DNA of 64,000 nt, taken from Uranotaenia lowii. Taxonomy: Eukaryota > Arthropoda > Insecta > Diptera > Culicidae. The notes under the pieces were generated by a model that did not search any database, was not told where the DNA came from, and worked only from the letters and a program-made list of their open reading frames with translations. The stretch is taken from assembly GCF_029784155.1 (NCBI RefSeq), contig NC_073691.1, positions 58,452,217 through 58,516,216 on the forward strand, given 5' to 3'. Positions 23,625-36,338 of the stretch are shown in pieces. Each line of letters starts with the position of its first letter. Within the stretch, counting starts at the first letter, position 1. Made by a program: the position numbers and the translations under genes.

Positions 23625-24881
23625 AAGGTTGATACGGTCAAAATTTGGTCAAGGGAAAACGCGTGTAAATTGGTGAAATCGTTTATTTAAAAATCAAATT
23701 AAATTTCTTTTTCAAGTTTAATTAGTATAAAATTCAGGAAAAATATTCAGTTAGGCTTTTTCAAATCCGAATAGCCGGGCTTTACCCTTAACCCCTGCCA
23801 TCAGATTTTGTACAGCCACCTTGTCCACCTTCTTCGCCGCAGAAAGCTAATTTGCCTTGAACTGCTGCTCGTCCTTAGCAATTTTTTTAGTCTTCTTTAG
23901 GTTCCGCTTGACAATAGCCCAGTATTTCTCAATTGGGCGGAGCTCTGGCGTGTTGGGAGGGTTCTTGTCCTTGGGAACCACCTGCACGTGGTGGCGGCGT
24001 ACCACTCCATGACCTTTTTACCGTAATGGCAAGATGCCAAATCCGGCCAAAACAGTACGGAACAACCATGTTTCTTCAGGAAAGGCAGCAGACGTTTATT
24101 CAAACACTCTTTCACGTAAATTTCTTGGTTGACAGTCCCGGAAGCTATGAAAATGCTGCTTTTCAAGCCACAGGTACAGATGGCTTGCCAAGCCAGATAT
24201 TTTTTCGCGAACTTTGACAGTTTCAGGTGATTGAAAATATCTGCTACCTTTCCCTTTTGCCGTATAAAACTCCTGTTCCGGAAGCTGCTTGTAGTCGGCT
24301 TTGACGTAGGTTTCGTCGTCCATTATCACGCAGTCAAACTTCGTCAGCATCGTCTTGTACAGCCTCCGGGATCGCGCTGGCCGTCTTCTTCTTCTTGTTA
24401 GTCGATAGTCCGACTCGTTTTTTGGCTCGATGCACGGTTGTAGACGATACACTCAGCTTATTTGCGGCATCTCGGAGAGAGAGGTTAGGGTTTCGCTTGA
24501 AACTACCGTCAACTCTCTTTGTCGTCTCAGCGGCTTCCGGTTTTCGATTTTCCCCCGATCCAGACTTCCTGGCTGTCGACAAACGTTCCCCAAACACTTT
24601 AATTACATTTGTAACGGTTGATTTGGCAACTTTTAGCGATTTTGCCAGCTTTGTGTGCGAGTACCTCGGATTTTCGCGATGCGCGAGCAAAATTTTGATA
24701 CGCTGCTCTTCTTCCTTGGACGGCATTTTGACAACTGAAGAGTGAATTCCAAAATCAAAATAAGAGTAACATTCTACACACACACACACCTTCAAAATGA
24801 GGGGTGTTCAGATTTTTTAAATGCAAAATTGAAAGAAATACGTCAAGTTGATATTGACCAAATTTTGACCGTATCACCCTT
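23625..24881 (-). mobile_element. Full-length DD37E (ITmD37E-type) transposon, inactive
   Basis: 1,257 bp with inverted ends starting AAAGGTTGATACGGTCAAAA (left) and AAAGGGTGATACGGTCAAAA (right, reverse complement), flanked by TA at 23623-23624 and 24882-24883. It carries one transposase gene on the minus strand. The same ends occur on the element at 48462-51977. Size, TA target and the DD37E spacing all fit the mosquito ITmD37E family of the Tc1/mariner superfamily. Confidence 0.92.
23751..24726 (-). pseudogene. DD37E transposase, frameshifted
   Basis: The start MPSKEEEQRIKIL lies at 24726 and the reading ends at a TAA at 23751-23753. The N-terminal third is a paired-type helix-turn-helix (HTKLAKSLKVAKSTVTNVIK and a second helix pair). 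The first catalytic aspartate is in MDDETYVK, the second in WPDLASCHYGK and the third acid in the PIEKYW region. Between the second and third acids 37 residues can be counted on the related copy at 51560-51700. Several frameshifts break the gene, near 24380, 24170 and 23990 among others. The enzyme would cut and paste the element at TA sites; this copy cannot make it. Confidence 0.9.
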
Positions 24882-24883
24882 TA

Positions 24884-25149
24884 TTACATTTGACATTAAT
24901 TTTGAATAATATGAAATTAAAATAAAAAATGAAAATAAGACCAAAAAAAATCGTCATTTCTGGATGTTGCCAGAAACAAACGGTTCTGCTCGGATGTTGC
25001 CAAAATCGAGCGAGGTCTGTATTACAAAGATGGTAAAATTGTTAAAAAAATAAAATAAATTAAAAATCAAAATTAAAATCGTAATTAAAGTAATGACAAA
25101 AATCACAAAATTACACACAAAAACTACAAAAAGTACCAAATTTTGAAAA
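24884..25149. other. AT-rich spacer with ACAAAA-rich stretch
   Basis: 25080-25140 is rich in GACAAAAATCACAAAATTAC-like words, similar to 26525-26590. This may be a relative of the TGACAAA arrays. Confidence 0.35.
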
Positions 25150-25368
25150 TACAGTAGTTTTTCGATTTTATCACGCATAATTCAATGTGATAATGGTAAA
25201 ACCGTGAATTTGGCGAATCTTGAAACTAAAATAGAAAAACGGCAAATGATTTCTGAATGATTTCCAAAAACAACGTGATAAAATCGAAACAATAAACGTG
25301 ATAAAATGGAGCGTGAGTTTAGCGAGTATTGGAAAATCAAACAGTGATAAAATCGAAAAACTACTGTA
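25150..25368. mobile_element. TA-flanked MITE with perfect 25-bp inverted repeats
   Basis: The left repeat (25150-25174) begins TACAGTAGTTTTTCGATTTT and its exact reverse complement is 25344-25368. Total 219 bp counting the TA at each end. The interior carries three further GTGATAAAAT words. The TA target and the CAGTAG tip fit the Tc1/mariner superfamily. Confidence 0.88.
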
Positions 25369-27905
25369 TAAACACAGGGTTGCCCGCAAATCTGGAAAAA
25401 CTTATCGGGAATGTTAGAAATTGTGTATAGAAATTCAAAAATATTTTAATTTTTATAAAATTTTCAAGTGTTATATATTTTTTATTTCATGAAATTTTTG
25501 ATTGTTTTTTTTTTAGCCAACAAACGTGGTTTGAGTGGTCTTTTTAATAACCTTTTATATGTTCTACATAGTTTTGAACAACCAGTTTGAGTTTTTGACG
25601 TCCAACGGATTCAGTGTTCGACATAAATGTTTCATTTAATTTCTTATGCAAAAAGCAAGTATTCTTTTCAGCATGAGACGTTTTTAAGCTAGTTACATTT
25701 TTATATGAAGTATTGAAATATCAGTGAATTTGAGAACCCCTTTTAAATTTTTTCAAAAAGAGTTAACAAGCGAAATTTAATCTAAAATTAGAAAAAATGG
25801 CTTGTTTTTATGAAAAAAGTACTCGAGCTATGATCAGTTCAATTTAGATATTCCGCCGTTTTTCAAATTGAAATTACTTAGAGGGATCTTCAACTTCCTA
25901 CGAAGAAAGGAACCTATTTTTCGTCAAAAAAGGGAAGATGTTAGTATAACGTTTTTTACATAACGGATTTGGTTTTTTATCTCCCTACGTCGAACTTTTC
26001 CTTGATTGGAAAATATGCCTTATCTAAAAACTTTGTAGAACACCAGCTCATGTTGAAATCTAAGGCCTCTACCCTAACATTCAAATTATCTCGTTACATT
26101 CAAGCGATCAAAATTCAGCCCTGTTTCATTCACGATTTTATTTATTTTCACGAATCTTTAGCTCAAATCACTAGGGAGTTTTTGAATTAATTCATTTTTC
26201 GTGTGGAAAAGAAAACAAATTTTTCGTATATATGTTGTTGAGCTCTTGACAAATTCTAGAAAAGCTGAAATTTTTACAAAACTCAAAAGAACTCCAAAAA
26301 CTAAAAATAAATCATGATGAAATAAACTGATCTCAATTTTGCAAAACTGTATTCGTCATGATTAACAGTTGGTAGGAATTGGTTTAACATTATTTTTTTT
26401 TCTAAATTTCATCATGATTTTATATTCAAAAACAATATTAAATACAAAACCGATAAAAATCATCATTTTGGACCGGGAAAAAACTTGAAATTTCAAAACG
26501 GAAAATCGCTAGCAAATCTGTACTGACTAAAATCACAAAATTACAAAAAAATTGAAACAAAAGTAATGACAAAAATCACAAATAAAGACCCCACTAGAAA
26601 CGACTAAGAAGACAAACTTTTGTCATTCTGTAATCTTTTTTATATATTTCTACCTGATTATTGTAGCTTTGGTTACTTTTGTTTTATTTTTTTTTATGCT
26701 GTAACTTTTGTGTTTTAGTGATTGTTTGTCGTTAGATCATTATTGAAATACCTATTCGTCATTTATACATTTTAATATTTTTTGCATTTCCGTAAAGTTT
26801 TCCATAATATATATTTTGCGTTTTTTTGTAATCTCTTTTCATAAGTGCGGTTATCATTTAAAAATATTGTACTTTGTCATTTTAATGATTTTTATTCCAT
26901 TTCTGGGCTTATGTGTTAACAGATTAAATATGATTTATGATTCTAAATAAATTCTGGGCTTAGTGACAAATTTATGAATAGTGGAGAATTTGGCGTAAGA
27001 TACCTCGCTGGTTTGAAGCAGGTTGTAATTAATTTTGTAAGCCAATTATTAAACATTCCGTACAAATCCACCGGAGTTTTGAAAAAAAAAAACCAACTTA
27101 ATCCCAGAAAGGCGTTTTTCGGCAACATTTTGTTTTCGGAATAACACCAGATATCAAAACTTCTTGCATTTTTAACTCATTTTTGCCATCAAAATTAAAA
27201 TTTCGACATTCGCGTTTTCCTTTGGTGATTTCATAGAGTAAAGATTGAAACTTTTAGGCATCCCTAAATTCAGTTCGATTGAGTTGAAATTTTGCACAGG
27301 TCAGTCTTTTGAATCGTGCAACAAAATGTAAGTGTTCCATTTTTTAAAATCAACATGGCCATTTTGGCTACCTGTTTAACACATTATCTTTGAGCTATTG
27401 AAAGTGTTGTACACAATTATGTAGAACAAAGTTTCTTTATAAAATCTATAACATGCTTCTCAGATATCTCGTATTTGGTCCGCAATGTGTTAATATATTT
27501 GGTATAAGAACGTACCAAAAATATAATGTGTGATTTTTGCTACAAAGCTTAGTTAAACATGTTATAATGAAAATCCATCAAAATTAACCCAAAAGCTCTT
27601 ATCTCAAGTAAAAATGCTTTCACAATAGAAAAAAAATCAATCGCGCTCGTATTTGTTTTGTTTTCGTCAAAACAAGAGGTAAGGTGCAGGCAGGCAATGA
27701 AAACCTGTTCCGGTTTTCGATTGACGAAATCTCCCAACACACTTCATAATTGAGCTCAAAATAACTTAATTAGATTTTGCCGAACGTAAACCGTACTTAG
27801 CCTTAGGCGTTGATTTGAAGTTCCTCGATATCTTTATCAATGATTTTTTTTTTGAGAAATATCTATCCCATTTGACGGTGGAGGTGGAAGAATGAAATTG
27901 ATATT
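25369..27905. other. AT-rich spacer, no gene recognised
   Basis: No protein-like frame. 26525-26590 carries ACAAAATTAC-like words and 26620-26900 carries TTTTGTCATT/TTTTGTAATC-like words in the opposite sense, a weak hint of another fold-back array. Otherwise featureless. Confidence 0.35.
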
Positions 27906-28112
27906 AAGGTGCAACTTACAATTTAAAACTTGGAAAATTGGGATAGTAATAAATAAATAAATATTCTTTTAAATAAATAAATATCAAATATACCTACCGA
28001 ATTTAATTTTGAAAGGAAATCGCTGAAACTTGAATGCCATGAACCAAAAATCGTAGGGCTGCAGCTTAAAATTTTCACCTTAAGCTCTACACAAGGCTGT
28101 AAGTTGTAGGTA
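27906..28112. repeat. Weak inverted repeat, possible small MITE
   Basis: AGGTGCAACTTACAAT at the left and the near reverse complement ACAAGGCTGTAAGTTGTAGGT at the right. The arms are short and no target duplication is visible. Confidence 0.25.
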
Positions 28113-28477
28113 TCCACCCTAAGCCGAGCAGAACAGTTCACAATGGAATGAAACCGAATGAAAACAAAAATACTTAACTAAAGAAAAAAAATAGTTTCCT
28201 TTCAAGGTTAATTTTTTCCACCTTCTTTTCGGTGAAGCGTAGATCAGACGGGTTGGTCTACTAAAATAATGTAGTTCCACCCAACGAACGGTAGCGGTTT
28301 TGTGGTGTGTTTTTCTCTGCTTCTTTCAAAAGTTGAAATGGAGTAGTGTGATCGCGGTACGCCAATGGATGTGGTAAAAGAGGGCGGAGGACATGGGGAA
28401 AAGTAGAAGTAGTAAACTAAAGCTCGGCTATGCGATCGCACTTACCAACTAGGCAAGGTGCTAGCTAGCATATGTGC

Positions 28478-28505
28478 TAAGTCAGTCAGTCCGGTAGTCA
28501 GACAA
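28478..28505 (+). promoter_or_regulatory. Possible initiator cluster for the PAQR3-type gene
   Basis: Repeated TCAGTC words (arthropod initiator TCAGT) start a stretch of about 950 bp richer in GC than its flanks, which runs to the proposed first coding exon. There is no TATA box at the expected distance. The transcription start is inferred, not shown. Confidence 0.25.
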
Positions 28506-29445
28506 AAATATTGCTAGCTCGCTCTAGTAGGTGTAGTAGACCAAACTCTCTGGTTGGTAGACCACACTTAGCACACGAAAAGTCAACTCCACGCGACAGC
28601 CAAAGGTTTCAGTCTTGGTTCGATCGAGCTTTGAAGTGCATCGACCTGTCCGCGCGAATCGTCAGCCGTCAGGCGTACCGTCGTCGTAGATCAGAAACGG
28701 ATCGGTTCGAAAAGAAGTTCTTGGTGGTTAGAGTTGTTGTCCTAGTCCAGACACGATCTTGTAACCTGGATGGTTTACAAGGTTTGCCCGTTTGTTGTCA
28801 TGTGCTAGGACGAACTAGATCCGGTGATCAACAACAGTCAATAGATTCCTGGCTGAAAACAGGAAACTTACTGACTCAAACAAAAAAAGTTTGTTCGATC
28901 GAGTATCGGCTAAGTTTGCTCAATTAATATTACGAGGTGTATAGAAGGTGAATCGGAAATTTAATTGCGCTAGAGCTACCTTGTGTTGTTTTTGTGTTCT
29001 ACGACCCGCTGCCTGTTAGCTTACACAAATCAGCTGTTGGTGGGCAAAAAAATTGCAGTTCTAGGCAGATTACAAACTGATTGCCCGATGAACGAGCGAA
29101 AAACCTTGAAGGGGGCAACGTCGATCGAGTTGTGATGAAATTGGGCAACTCTCTGTTACCGGGTCAGAGAATAGAAGAAGAAAAAAAGTCCCGACTACAC
29201 ATTTCGTGTGTGATCAAACTTGTTATTATTGATAGTGTGTGATCGTGATCATCATCTTTCATGCTGTCGAAGCCGAAAGCGAGTGTGTTAATTCCTGCTC
29301 ATAATCGAATCCATTCTTAGTTGTTGTCGGACGGTGATAACACTCCGAACGAACGGAACCTTGTGATCATCATCGATTGGAGGCTGGTGGACGACACAGC
29401 AAAAAAAAAGGTGATAAGATGCAGCCCGAAGAAAACTACAACAAT
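28481..29445 (+). other. Proposed first exon of PAQR3-type gene: 5' leader plus nine codons
   Basis: A GC-richer block ends in ATG at 29419, followed by MQPEENYNN and the donor GTACGT at 29446. The exon ends in phase 0. The acceptor at 46922-46924 opens a phase-0 exon that stays open back to its first base, so the two join without a shift. The leader has no other clear function. Its link to the gene rests on strand, phase and lack of any other candidate; an unrelated transcript remains possible. Confidence 0.45.
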
Positions 29446-29816
29446 GTACGTATCACTCCCACACCTAATAGTTTTTCTTATGAGGTGAAGGGCACACAGT
29501 CTAAAAATAAAATGTTGGGAGCATTGAAACGAATCGCGGTGACGTTAAAGTTTGGAACTGTTAAAAAATCGAAGTTTTACAACAGCTCCAGACATTTCGA
29601 CTTTTGAGTTCCTGTATTGAAAAAAACAATTTCTAGTTTTTCTTCTTATAAGAAGTAAATGATAGATCGTGTAGTTGACCAAAGATGTTGTTGGTTTAAT
29701 ATTATTTTCAATCATGAGTATCACACAAGTTTCTTTTGTTAATATTATAAATTACATCCTTTTTAAAAAAAAAACTTCTCTCTATGATTCTATCTTTCAA
29801 AGTTTGAAAAATGTAT
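29446..29816 (+). other. Start of proposed intron 1
   Basis: No repeat boundary or coding sequence recognised. If the gene model is right, intron 1 runs from here to 46924, about 17.5 kb, and holds the features listed in between. Confidence 0.35.
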
Positions 29817-29879
29817 GGGAGAGTGGGGAATCATGGGCCACTTTTTTTCATTGTTCCATAACTTCTTTATTATAAAAAA

Positions 29880-31867
29880 CTAGCTGACCCGTTGTGCTTT
29901 GCTACACCTTCCAGAAATAAATGTAATTTGTAAAAATTTATTAAAATTTAGATTTTAGAGAGCATTTTTATAAATCAAACCTCATCATACTTCAGAACCA
30001 ACAACTTTGAAATGAGAGCTGCAGCTGCAGTTCTGAATAGCAATTCAAAGATGGTATATATTATTTACTGAAACTTGATCTCTAAACTCGTTTTTCAAGA
30101 TCTGAAATTTGTTCTCTGTAGTACAGAGTAGGTACAGAGTCTGTACCCAAAAAAAACCTTTTTAAATATGGCCCCTTCTTTGAAAAGCTCTTTATCTTAA
30201 ATATGGGAGTTCTCCCATCTTTTTCAATTTTGTCCCCCACTGCATGAAGAAGGTAAGCAAATTTAACCGGCTCGATACCCAAACAGCACTTATCATGGTA
30301 ATCAAAAATATATTAAATTAGTTATGTATTAAATACAGTCCAAATTTCTATTTTTTGTAAATAAATTTACTACGGTAAACATATAAATATTTAAAAAAAT
30401 ATCATTTGCATCACTAAATAAGTTCTCAGCGTTTTTTTTTTATTTTCTCTTTGAAAGTCAAATATTCAAAAATGTAGGCAAAAACAAATTTCTAAGTTTA
30501 CATTTGTCCCGTATATTGGGGCAAGTGTCAATGCAAAGCTTATTTACAGATGCGTCAGAGTCATGGCTTTAAAATGGATTTAATACGAATTCCTGTTTTT
30601 GTTCTATCAAGTTTCACTGATATATCAGCAGTATTCCTGCAATAAAAATTTATGCTTGTGACTCCACTTTTAACGAATGCTATTCAAAGGGAATGACCTT
30701 CATTTACAAAGACATTTAAGAATTTTCAATATCCGCTGCAGTTTCAACATTCGGAATACCCCTTCTGGTCTTTCCAACATATTGAATCATTTTGAAGATG
30801 AATTTCTTAAAAGTTCGACGTTTGCCCTTGCCCCACCGTGTAAGTTGACAGAAGGGAATATTGTTTTTAACACTTTAAGGGTAAACTTAAAATTTCTCTT
30901 ATAAATTTTGCGTACAGTTGAATATCAGTTCTAAAGTCTCGCTTTTCAAAAACGAAGCGGATCAAAAGTCTCTTTTATGCAGCCATGTAACACAAAAACA
31001 CTTTTCATGTTAAGTACGTACTTGAATTGGTATGTAAGCAAAAAGTACGATGGTTTTTTCAGAATTATTTAAAATAAAAAGCTCCCATTTTCATTTCTAA
31101 ATTCGTGTCAGTTGTGTATTTGGGCCGAAGTAACAATTTCTAGAAGAAAACATAATTTTTAATTTTGTTTAACAGAAAAAGTTGAATGTTCTAATGTTCC
31201 TTAAATGAAAAGTCGAATGCTACCTACATTAACACGAACTAAATATGGAAGTATTTTTGCGAATCTTTCAATTGGTTTTGATTCGATTGATAAAATACCA
31301 ATCCGTGTCACATCTAGGCGTCATTTATTACCATGTGCTGTGTACAAATCAAATAAGCAAGAAAAAAAAACACATCTAGGTTGCATATCGCCCCACGTGT
31401 TTGAGAAATAGGCGCCTTATTGTGAAATTTCCAGCAATCAATGAACAGTGTGCTTTGGTTACTATCCTCTTGCGACGACGTTTGCTCGCCCATGGAGACG
31501 AAAAACAAACCCCAGGTTGAGAAATACGCGCCAAAATATTCCTACTGATCAGTATGCTATGCCTGGGTTACTTTCCTTTTGCGACGTCGGCTCTCGACGC
31601 CTCGACCATAGAGACGAAAAACAAACCGCCCAAAGGAAAAAAAAAATCTCAAGAAAATGGATGTCATGACTTTAATTTGTTTCGAAAAACTACAAATTTT
31701 GTATGGAAGCCTCTACTTCCTTAAGTCGGATGGAGTTTTGACTGTTACAGAAACCATCCCCGGCCTCAAAAACCCTCAGATGCCAGTTTTGACGATGATC
31801 GGTTCAGTAGTTTCCGAGTCTATAGGGAACAGACAGACAGACAAACATTCATTTTTATATATATAGA
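29880..31867 (-). mobile_element. Non-autonomous Helitron, copy 1
   Basis: On the minus strand it starts TCTATATATATAAAAATG at 31867 and ends GGGTCAGCTAG at 29880. Starting TC and ending CTAG are Helitron hallmarks. A short imperfect hairpin, GTTGTGC-TTT-GCTACACC on the + strand at about 29890-29907, sits a few bases inside the CTAG end. The outer host base reads T after CTAG, as expected for insertion between A and T. There is no Rep/helicase coding; open frames are short. It is closely related to copy 2 across most of its length, with a deletion near 31515. Confidence 0.78.
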
Positions 31868-34416
31868 CTAGCTGACCCGTTGTGCTTTGCTACACCTTCC
31901 GGAAATAAATGTAATTTGTAAAAATTTATTCAAATTTAGATTTTAGTGAGCATTTTTTTTAAATCAAACCTCATCATACTTCAGAACCAACAATTTTGAA
32001 ATGAGAGCTGCAGCTGCAGTTCTGAATTGCAATTCAAATGTGGTTTATATTATTTACTGAAACTTGATCTCTAAACTCGTTTTTCAAGATCTGAAATTTG
32101 TACTCTGTACCCAAAAAAACCTTTTTAAATATGGTCCCTTTTTTGAAAAGCTCTTTATCTTAAATTTACATGGGAGTTCCCAATCTTTTCCAATTTTGTC
32201 TCACACTGCTTGAAGAAGGTAGACAAATTTAACCGGCTCGAGTTTACATAATACTAATTGAAAGAAATAGATTCGCATATTGGAATTTATTGCAAATTGT
32301 ACTTTATGGAGAGAGAATTTTTTAAATAGGTGAATAGCGTGAATCGAGACAGTTTTTTGAGTATATTCCTAATAGTCTTTATTATTAGCACTTCGAGCTC
32401 CTGATAAGCATTAGATGGGGTATTTTTTGGAGTTGAAAAAATAAGCTATAGAAGTTTGAAGAAAAAAAAAAACGATGAAAAGGATTTTTAATAACCATTT
32501 TCAAACAGCTTTTTTCACCATCCTCGCCTTCGAAGCAGTTTGAATATCTACCCTTCTCGCGCCAAAATTATGTTAAAAAAATGTTTTTCCATTTTCCAAA
32601 CTCGTGGACATGAGACATTATAGCTTGAAGTTTTCCCAAACAGCACTTATCATGGTAATGAAAAATATACTACATTAGTTATGGATTAAATACAGTGCAA
32701 ATTTCTTTTTTTTTAATTAATTTACTACGGCAAAAAATATAAATATTCAAAAAAATATCAGTTGCAAAAAGTCAAATATTCAAAAATGTTGGCAAAAACA
32801 AACTTTTAAGTTTACATTTGTCCCGAATATTGGAGCAAGTGTCAATGCAAAGCTTATTTACAAATGCGTCAGAGTAATGGCTTTAAAATAGATTTAATTC
32901 GTATTCCTGTTTTTTGTTCTATCAAGTTTCACTATATCTGCAGTATTCCTGCAGTATAAATTTATGTTTTTACTCCACTTTGAACGAATGCCGTTCAAAG
33001 GGAATGACCTTCATTTACAAAGACATTTAAGAATTTTCAATATCCGTTTCAGTTTCAACATTCGGAATACCCCTTCTGTTCTTTCCAACATATTGAATCA
33101 TTTTGAAGATGAATTTCTAAAAAGTTCGACGGTTGCCCTTGCCCCACCGTGTAATTTGACAGGAGGGAATATTGTTTTTAACACTTTAAGGGTATACTAA
33201 AAATTTCTCATAAAAAATTTGCGTCCAGTTGAAAATCAGTCCTAAAGTCTCGTTTTTCAAAAAAGAAGCGGATCAAAAGTCTCTTTTATGCAGCTATGTA
33301 ACACAAAAACACTTTTCATGTTAAGTACGTACTTAAATTGGTATGTAATCAAAAAGTACGATGGTTTTTTTTTCAGAATTATTTGAAATTAAAAGCTCCC
33401 AGTTTCATTTCTAAAATCGTTTCATTTGTGTATTTGGGCCGAAGTAACAATTTCTAGAAGAAAACATAATTTTTAATTTTTTTAACAGAAAAAGTTGAAC
33501 GTTTGAACATGTTCTAATGTTCCTTGAATGAAAAGTCGAATGCTACCTACATTAATACGCACTAAATATGGAAGTATTTTTGCGAATCTTTCAATTGGTT
33601 ATGATTCGATTGATAAAATACCAATCCGTGTCACATCTAGGCGTCATTTATTACCACGTGCAATTAAGCAAGAAAAAAACACATCTAGGTTGCATATCGC
33701 CCCCACGTGAATAAGAAACATAGGTAGGTACTTGGTTGAGAAACAGGCGCCTGATTGTTAAATTTTTCCAGCGATCAATGAAAGTATGCTTTAGTTACTA
33801 TCCACTTGCGACGACGTTTGCTTGACCATAGAGACGAAAAACAAACCCCTTAAATAAAAGAAAATTTCTAAAAATGGATGCCATGACTTTTCAATTTCAG
33901 ATTTTGGCAAAAAAAAATTATATGTTTTATTCGATCGACAAAATGTCAATCTGGGTCGCATCTACGCGTCATTAATAACCATGTGCTGTACAAATGAGCT
34001 AGATATCCAGTAGAAAAAAAATCACATCAAGGCTTCATATCGCCACATCTTGCATTGAAAATATTCTTGGTTGAGAAATACGCGCCAAAATATTCCCACT
34101 GATCAGTATGCTATGCTCTGGTTACTATCCTTTTGCGACGCTCGCGACGCCTCGACCTTGGAGACGAAAAACAAACCTCCCAAAGGAAGAAAAAATCTCG
34201 AGAAAATGGATGTCATGACTTTAATTTGTTTCGAAAAACTACAAATTATGTATGGAAGCCCCACCTCCCTTAAGTCGGATGGAGTTTTGACTATTACAGA
34301 AACCATCCCCGGCCTCAAAAACCCCCAGATGCCAATTTTGACGATGATCGGTTCAGTAGTTTCCGAGTCTATAGGGAACAGACAGACAGACAAACATTCA
34401 TTTTTATATATATAGA
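31868..34416 (-). mobile_element. Non-autonomous Helitron, copy 2 (head-to-tail with copy 1)
   Basis: Its CTAG end (31868-31871) touches the TC start of copy 1 with no spacer. Its own TC start is at 34415-34416, preceded on that strand by A (34417 is T). It has about 400 bp (32240-32637) absent from copy 1. It also has an internal repeated module (about 33565-33850 and 33925-34170, sharing CGTCATTWATWACCAYGTGC), which copy 1 has lost by deletion. Confidence 0.78.
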
Positions 34417-35339
34417 TAAAATGAAAATAAAAAATGATATGGTTTTCTACATTTTCAAGGTATCATAAGGTATTTTTTTCAAATTTTTAATAAGTTATTT
34501 TCCCCAAATTCTGACTGTTTGAAAAAAAGCAATATTTTTTGGATTTTGAAAAATGGTGGGGAATCTTGGGCCACCAAATCCAAATTGACCAAATAACATG
34601 CAAAGTTTATGAGTTGACCCAAAACTGTGATTTCATAATTCATTTCGTTATTTAAAAGCAATTTCAGATGATGAAATAAAAAAGAGAGCTGTGTATGATC
34701 GCATAGCTTCCAAAACCTGGCTCGCGAACGTTTTGGCAAAATTTGTTATATAGGATGGACAAAATATTTTTCATAACTCTTCATTTGGCATAAGAAAACT
34801 GAATGTGTATTAAAACATAAAAATATAGGTGGTTCAAGATGTGTGGCCCACGATTCCCCACAAGCTATGATTTGCAAATTGGTTGCGTTTGTGTGACTTA
34901 TTGATGTTCCATCAATAATTCCTTTTCCACGTGAAAGATCATGACTAAACTAAGATCATAAGCGTATGAGCATATGTTTTTATGCACTTCAGGTTTCCCA
35001 TCGATTAAATTAGCGGGTGTTTTTTTTAATTATGTAAGTAAATTTTTCTAACTTTTTTTAGCTTGATAAATAAAATAAGCATATGATGCGTATTTTAGTC
35101 AGCAACATATAGGAATATATGCTCACGCAAAGCGACGAGGATGACAGTTGGTTTGAGATTTTTATCTCAACACACATCTGAGATATTAAAAGTGGCCCAC
35201 GTTTCCCCATGGCCCACGATACCCCACTCTCCCCTACTACAAAGTACTACACTACCAAAGATTATAGAATTTTGAGAAAAAGCAACACTCTGCATCAAGA
35301 ACTTTTGCATTCTGTAACATATGAAAATTTCGAGTAGGT

Positions 35340-35760
35340 AGGGGAAAGTCGGGTAAGACGGACACAGCGGATAAAACGGACACTTTCAATATTTCGAAAA
35401 TTACTATGTTTGGCACAAATCTAATGATATATTTGCCTATGTGTATCAACACTTTCGAGACCCATTGTTGATTTACAGCAAATAAGGTCTCGTAATAGTA
35501 AACAAAATAAACAAACATTTTGAGGATGCACCATTTGATGTAATTTTCTCTTCTAAGAAAATAGCCCATAATTTGCTACATTATCGGAAATTTCTTTGGT
35601 TTTCAACGGTGGAATGTTTATTAGGCTTCTCATTGACCACCTGGGGTAAACCCAGCGAATTTTGGCCAACGAGCTTGAGCAACAAACGTTATGAAAAAAA
35701 TGTTGCTAGGTCGGGTAAGACGGACACTTCAAGGTCGGGTAAAACGGACACGTAAGTTTC
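35340..35760. repeat. Repeat with GTCGGGTAAGACGGACAC words
   Basis: GTCGGGTAAGACGGACAC occurs at 35348 and 35710, with variants GATAAAACGGACAC and GTCGGGTAAAACGGACAC beside them. All lie in the same orientation. Possibly a terminal motif of a dispersed element; the boundaries are unclear. Confidence 0.4.
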
Positions 35761-35863
35761 TCCAGGAATTTTGCAAAAAATCATGGATGAGTTTTGGACC
35801 AAAACGAAGCTTTTGAGACCCCAGGGTTTGAGAAATTCATAAATGACCCCAAATCGACTCAGT

Positions 35864-36058
35864 ACAGTAAACGAAAATTACCGAGTTCGGTAATTTTTTT
35901 ACCGAAATCCTAACATGTGTAAATCGTTAAACTATGAAGAATCGATTTACCGATGTTCGTTTATTTTTTACCGAAAAAATTACCGAACAGTTTAACGATT
36001 TACACATGTTAGGATTTCGGTAAAAAAATTACCGAACTCGGTGATTTTCGTTTACTGT
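35864..36058. mobile_element. Long-hairpin MITE, 195 bp
   Basis: The left arm begins ACAGTAAACGAAAATTACCG and the right arm is its reverse complement over about 68 bp with one mismatch. The centre also contains partly self-complementary TTACCGAA words, so almost the whole element folds. No coding. A TA-type target is not evident. Confidence 0.8.
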
Positions 36059-36338
36059 GTAGTAGCTGAAAGTCCCTCCTACTTGCGGGAAGGACTAAAA
36101 AAACCAACGGACATATTATATTATGAGGCAATTAGAGCAGATTGTGAACCGATTTTAAAAAAATGCCATTTCATTGGGGCTTCACACTACATGATCATCA
36201 AATTTACTAATTTATCCACCATTTTAAAAAATGGAGCGGAAGGGGTGTCCCTTACAAATTACAAAATTGACATTGGATTTTGTTTATTTATAGAGGATTT
36301 TAACCATCTTGGTCATTCTTCCTCTGACAAAAAAGGAA

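Larger units (their letters stand above)
29817..35233. mobile_element. Element with GGGAGAGTGGGGAATCATGG inverted ends, split by Helitrons
   Basis: The left end reads GGGAGAGTGGGGAATCATGG plus GCCAC (29817-29841). The right end (35210-35233) reverse-complements to GGGAGAGTGGGGTATCGTGG plus GCCA. Without the Helitron pair it is about 0.9 kb. Two more inverted copies of the GTGGGGAATC..GGGCCAC motif lie inside (34554-34574, 34843-34861), plus one at 35192-35208. No coding capacity and no certain target duplication. Confidence 0.6.

Noticed and set aside
28511..28927. 138-codon open frame in the GC-richer leader
   Set aside because: No protein family features; the proposed start codon with splice donor lies downstream at 29419.
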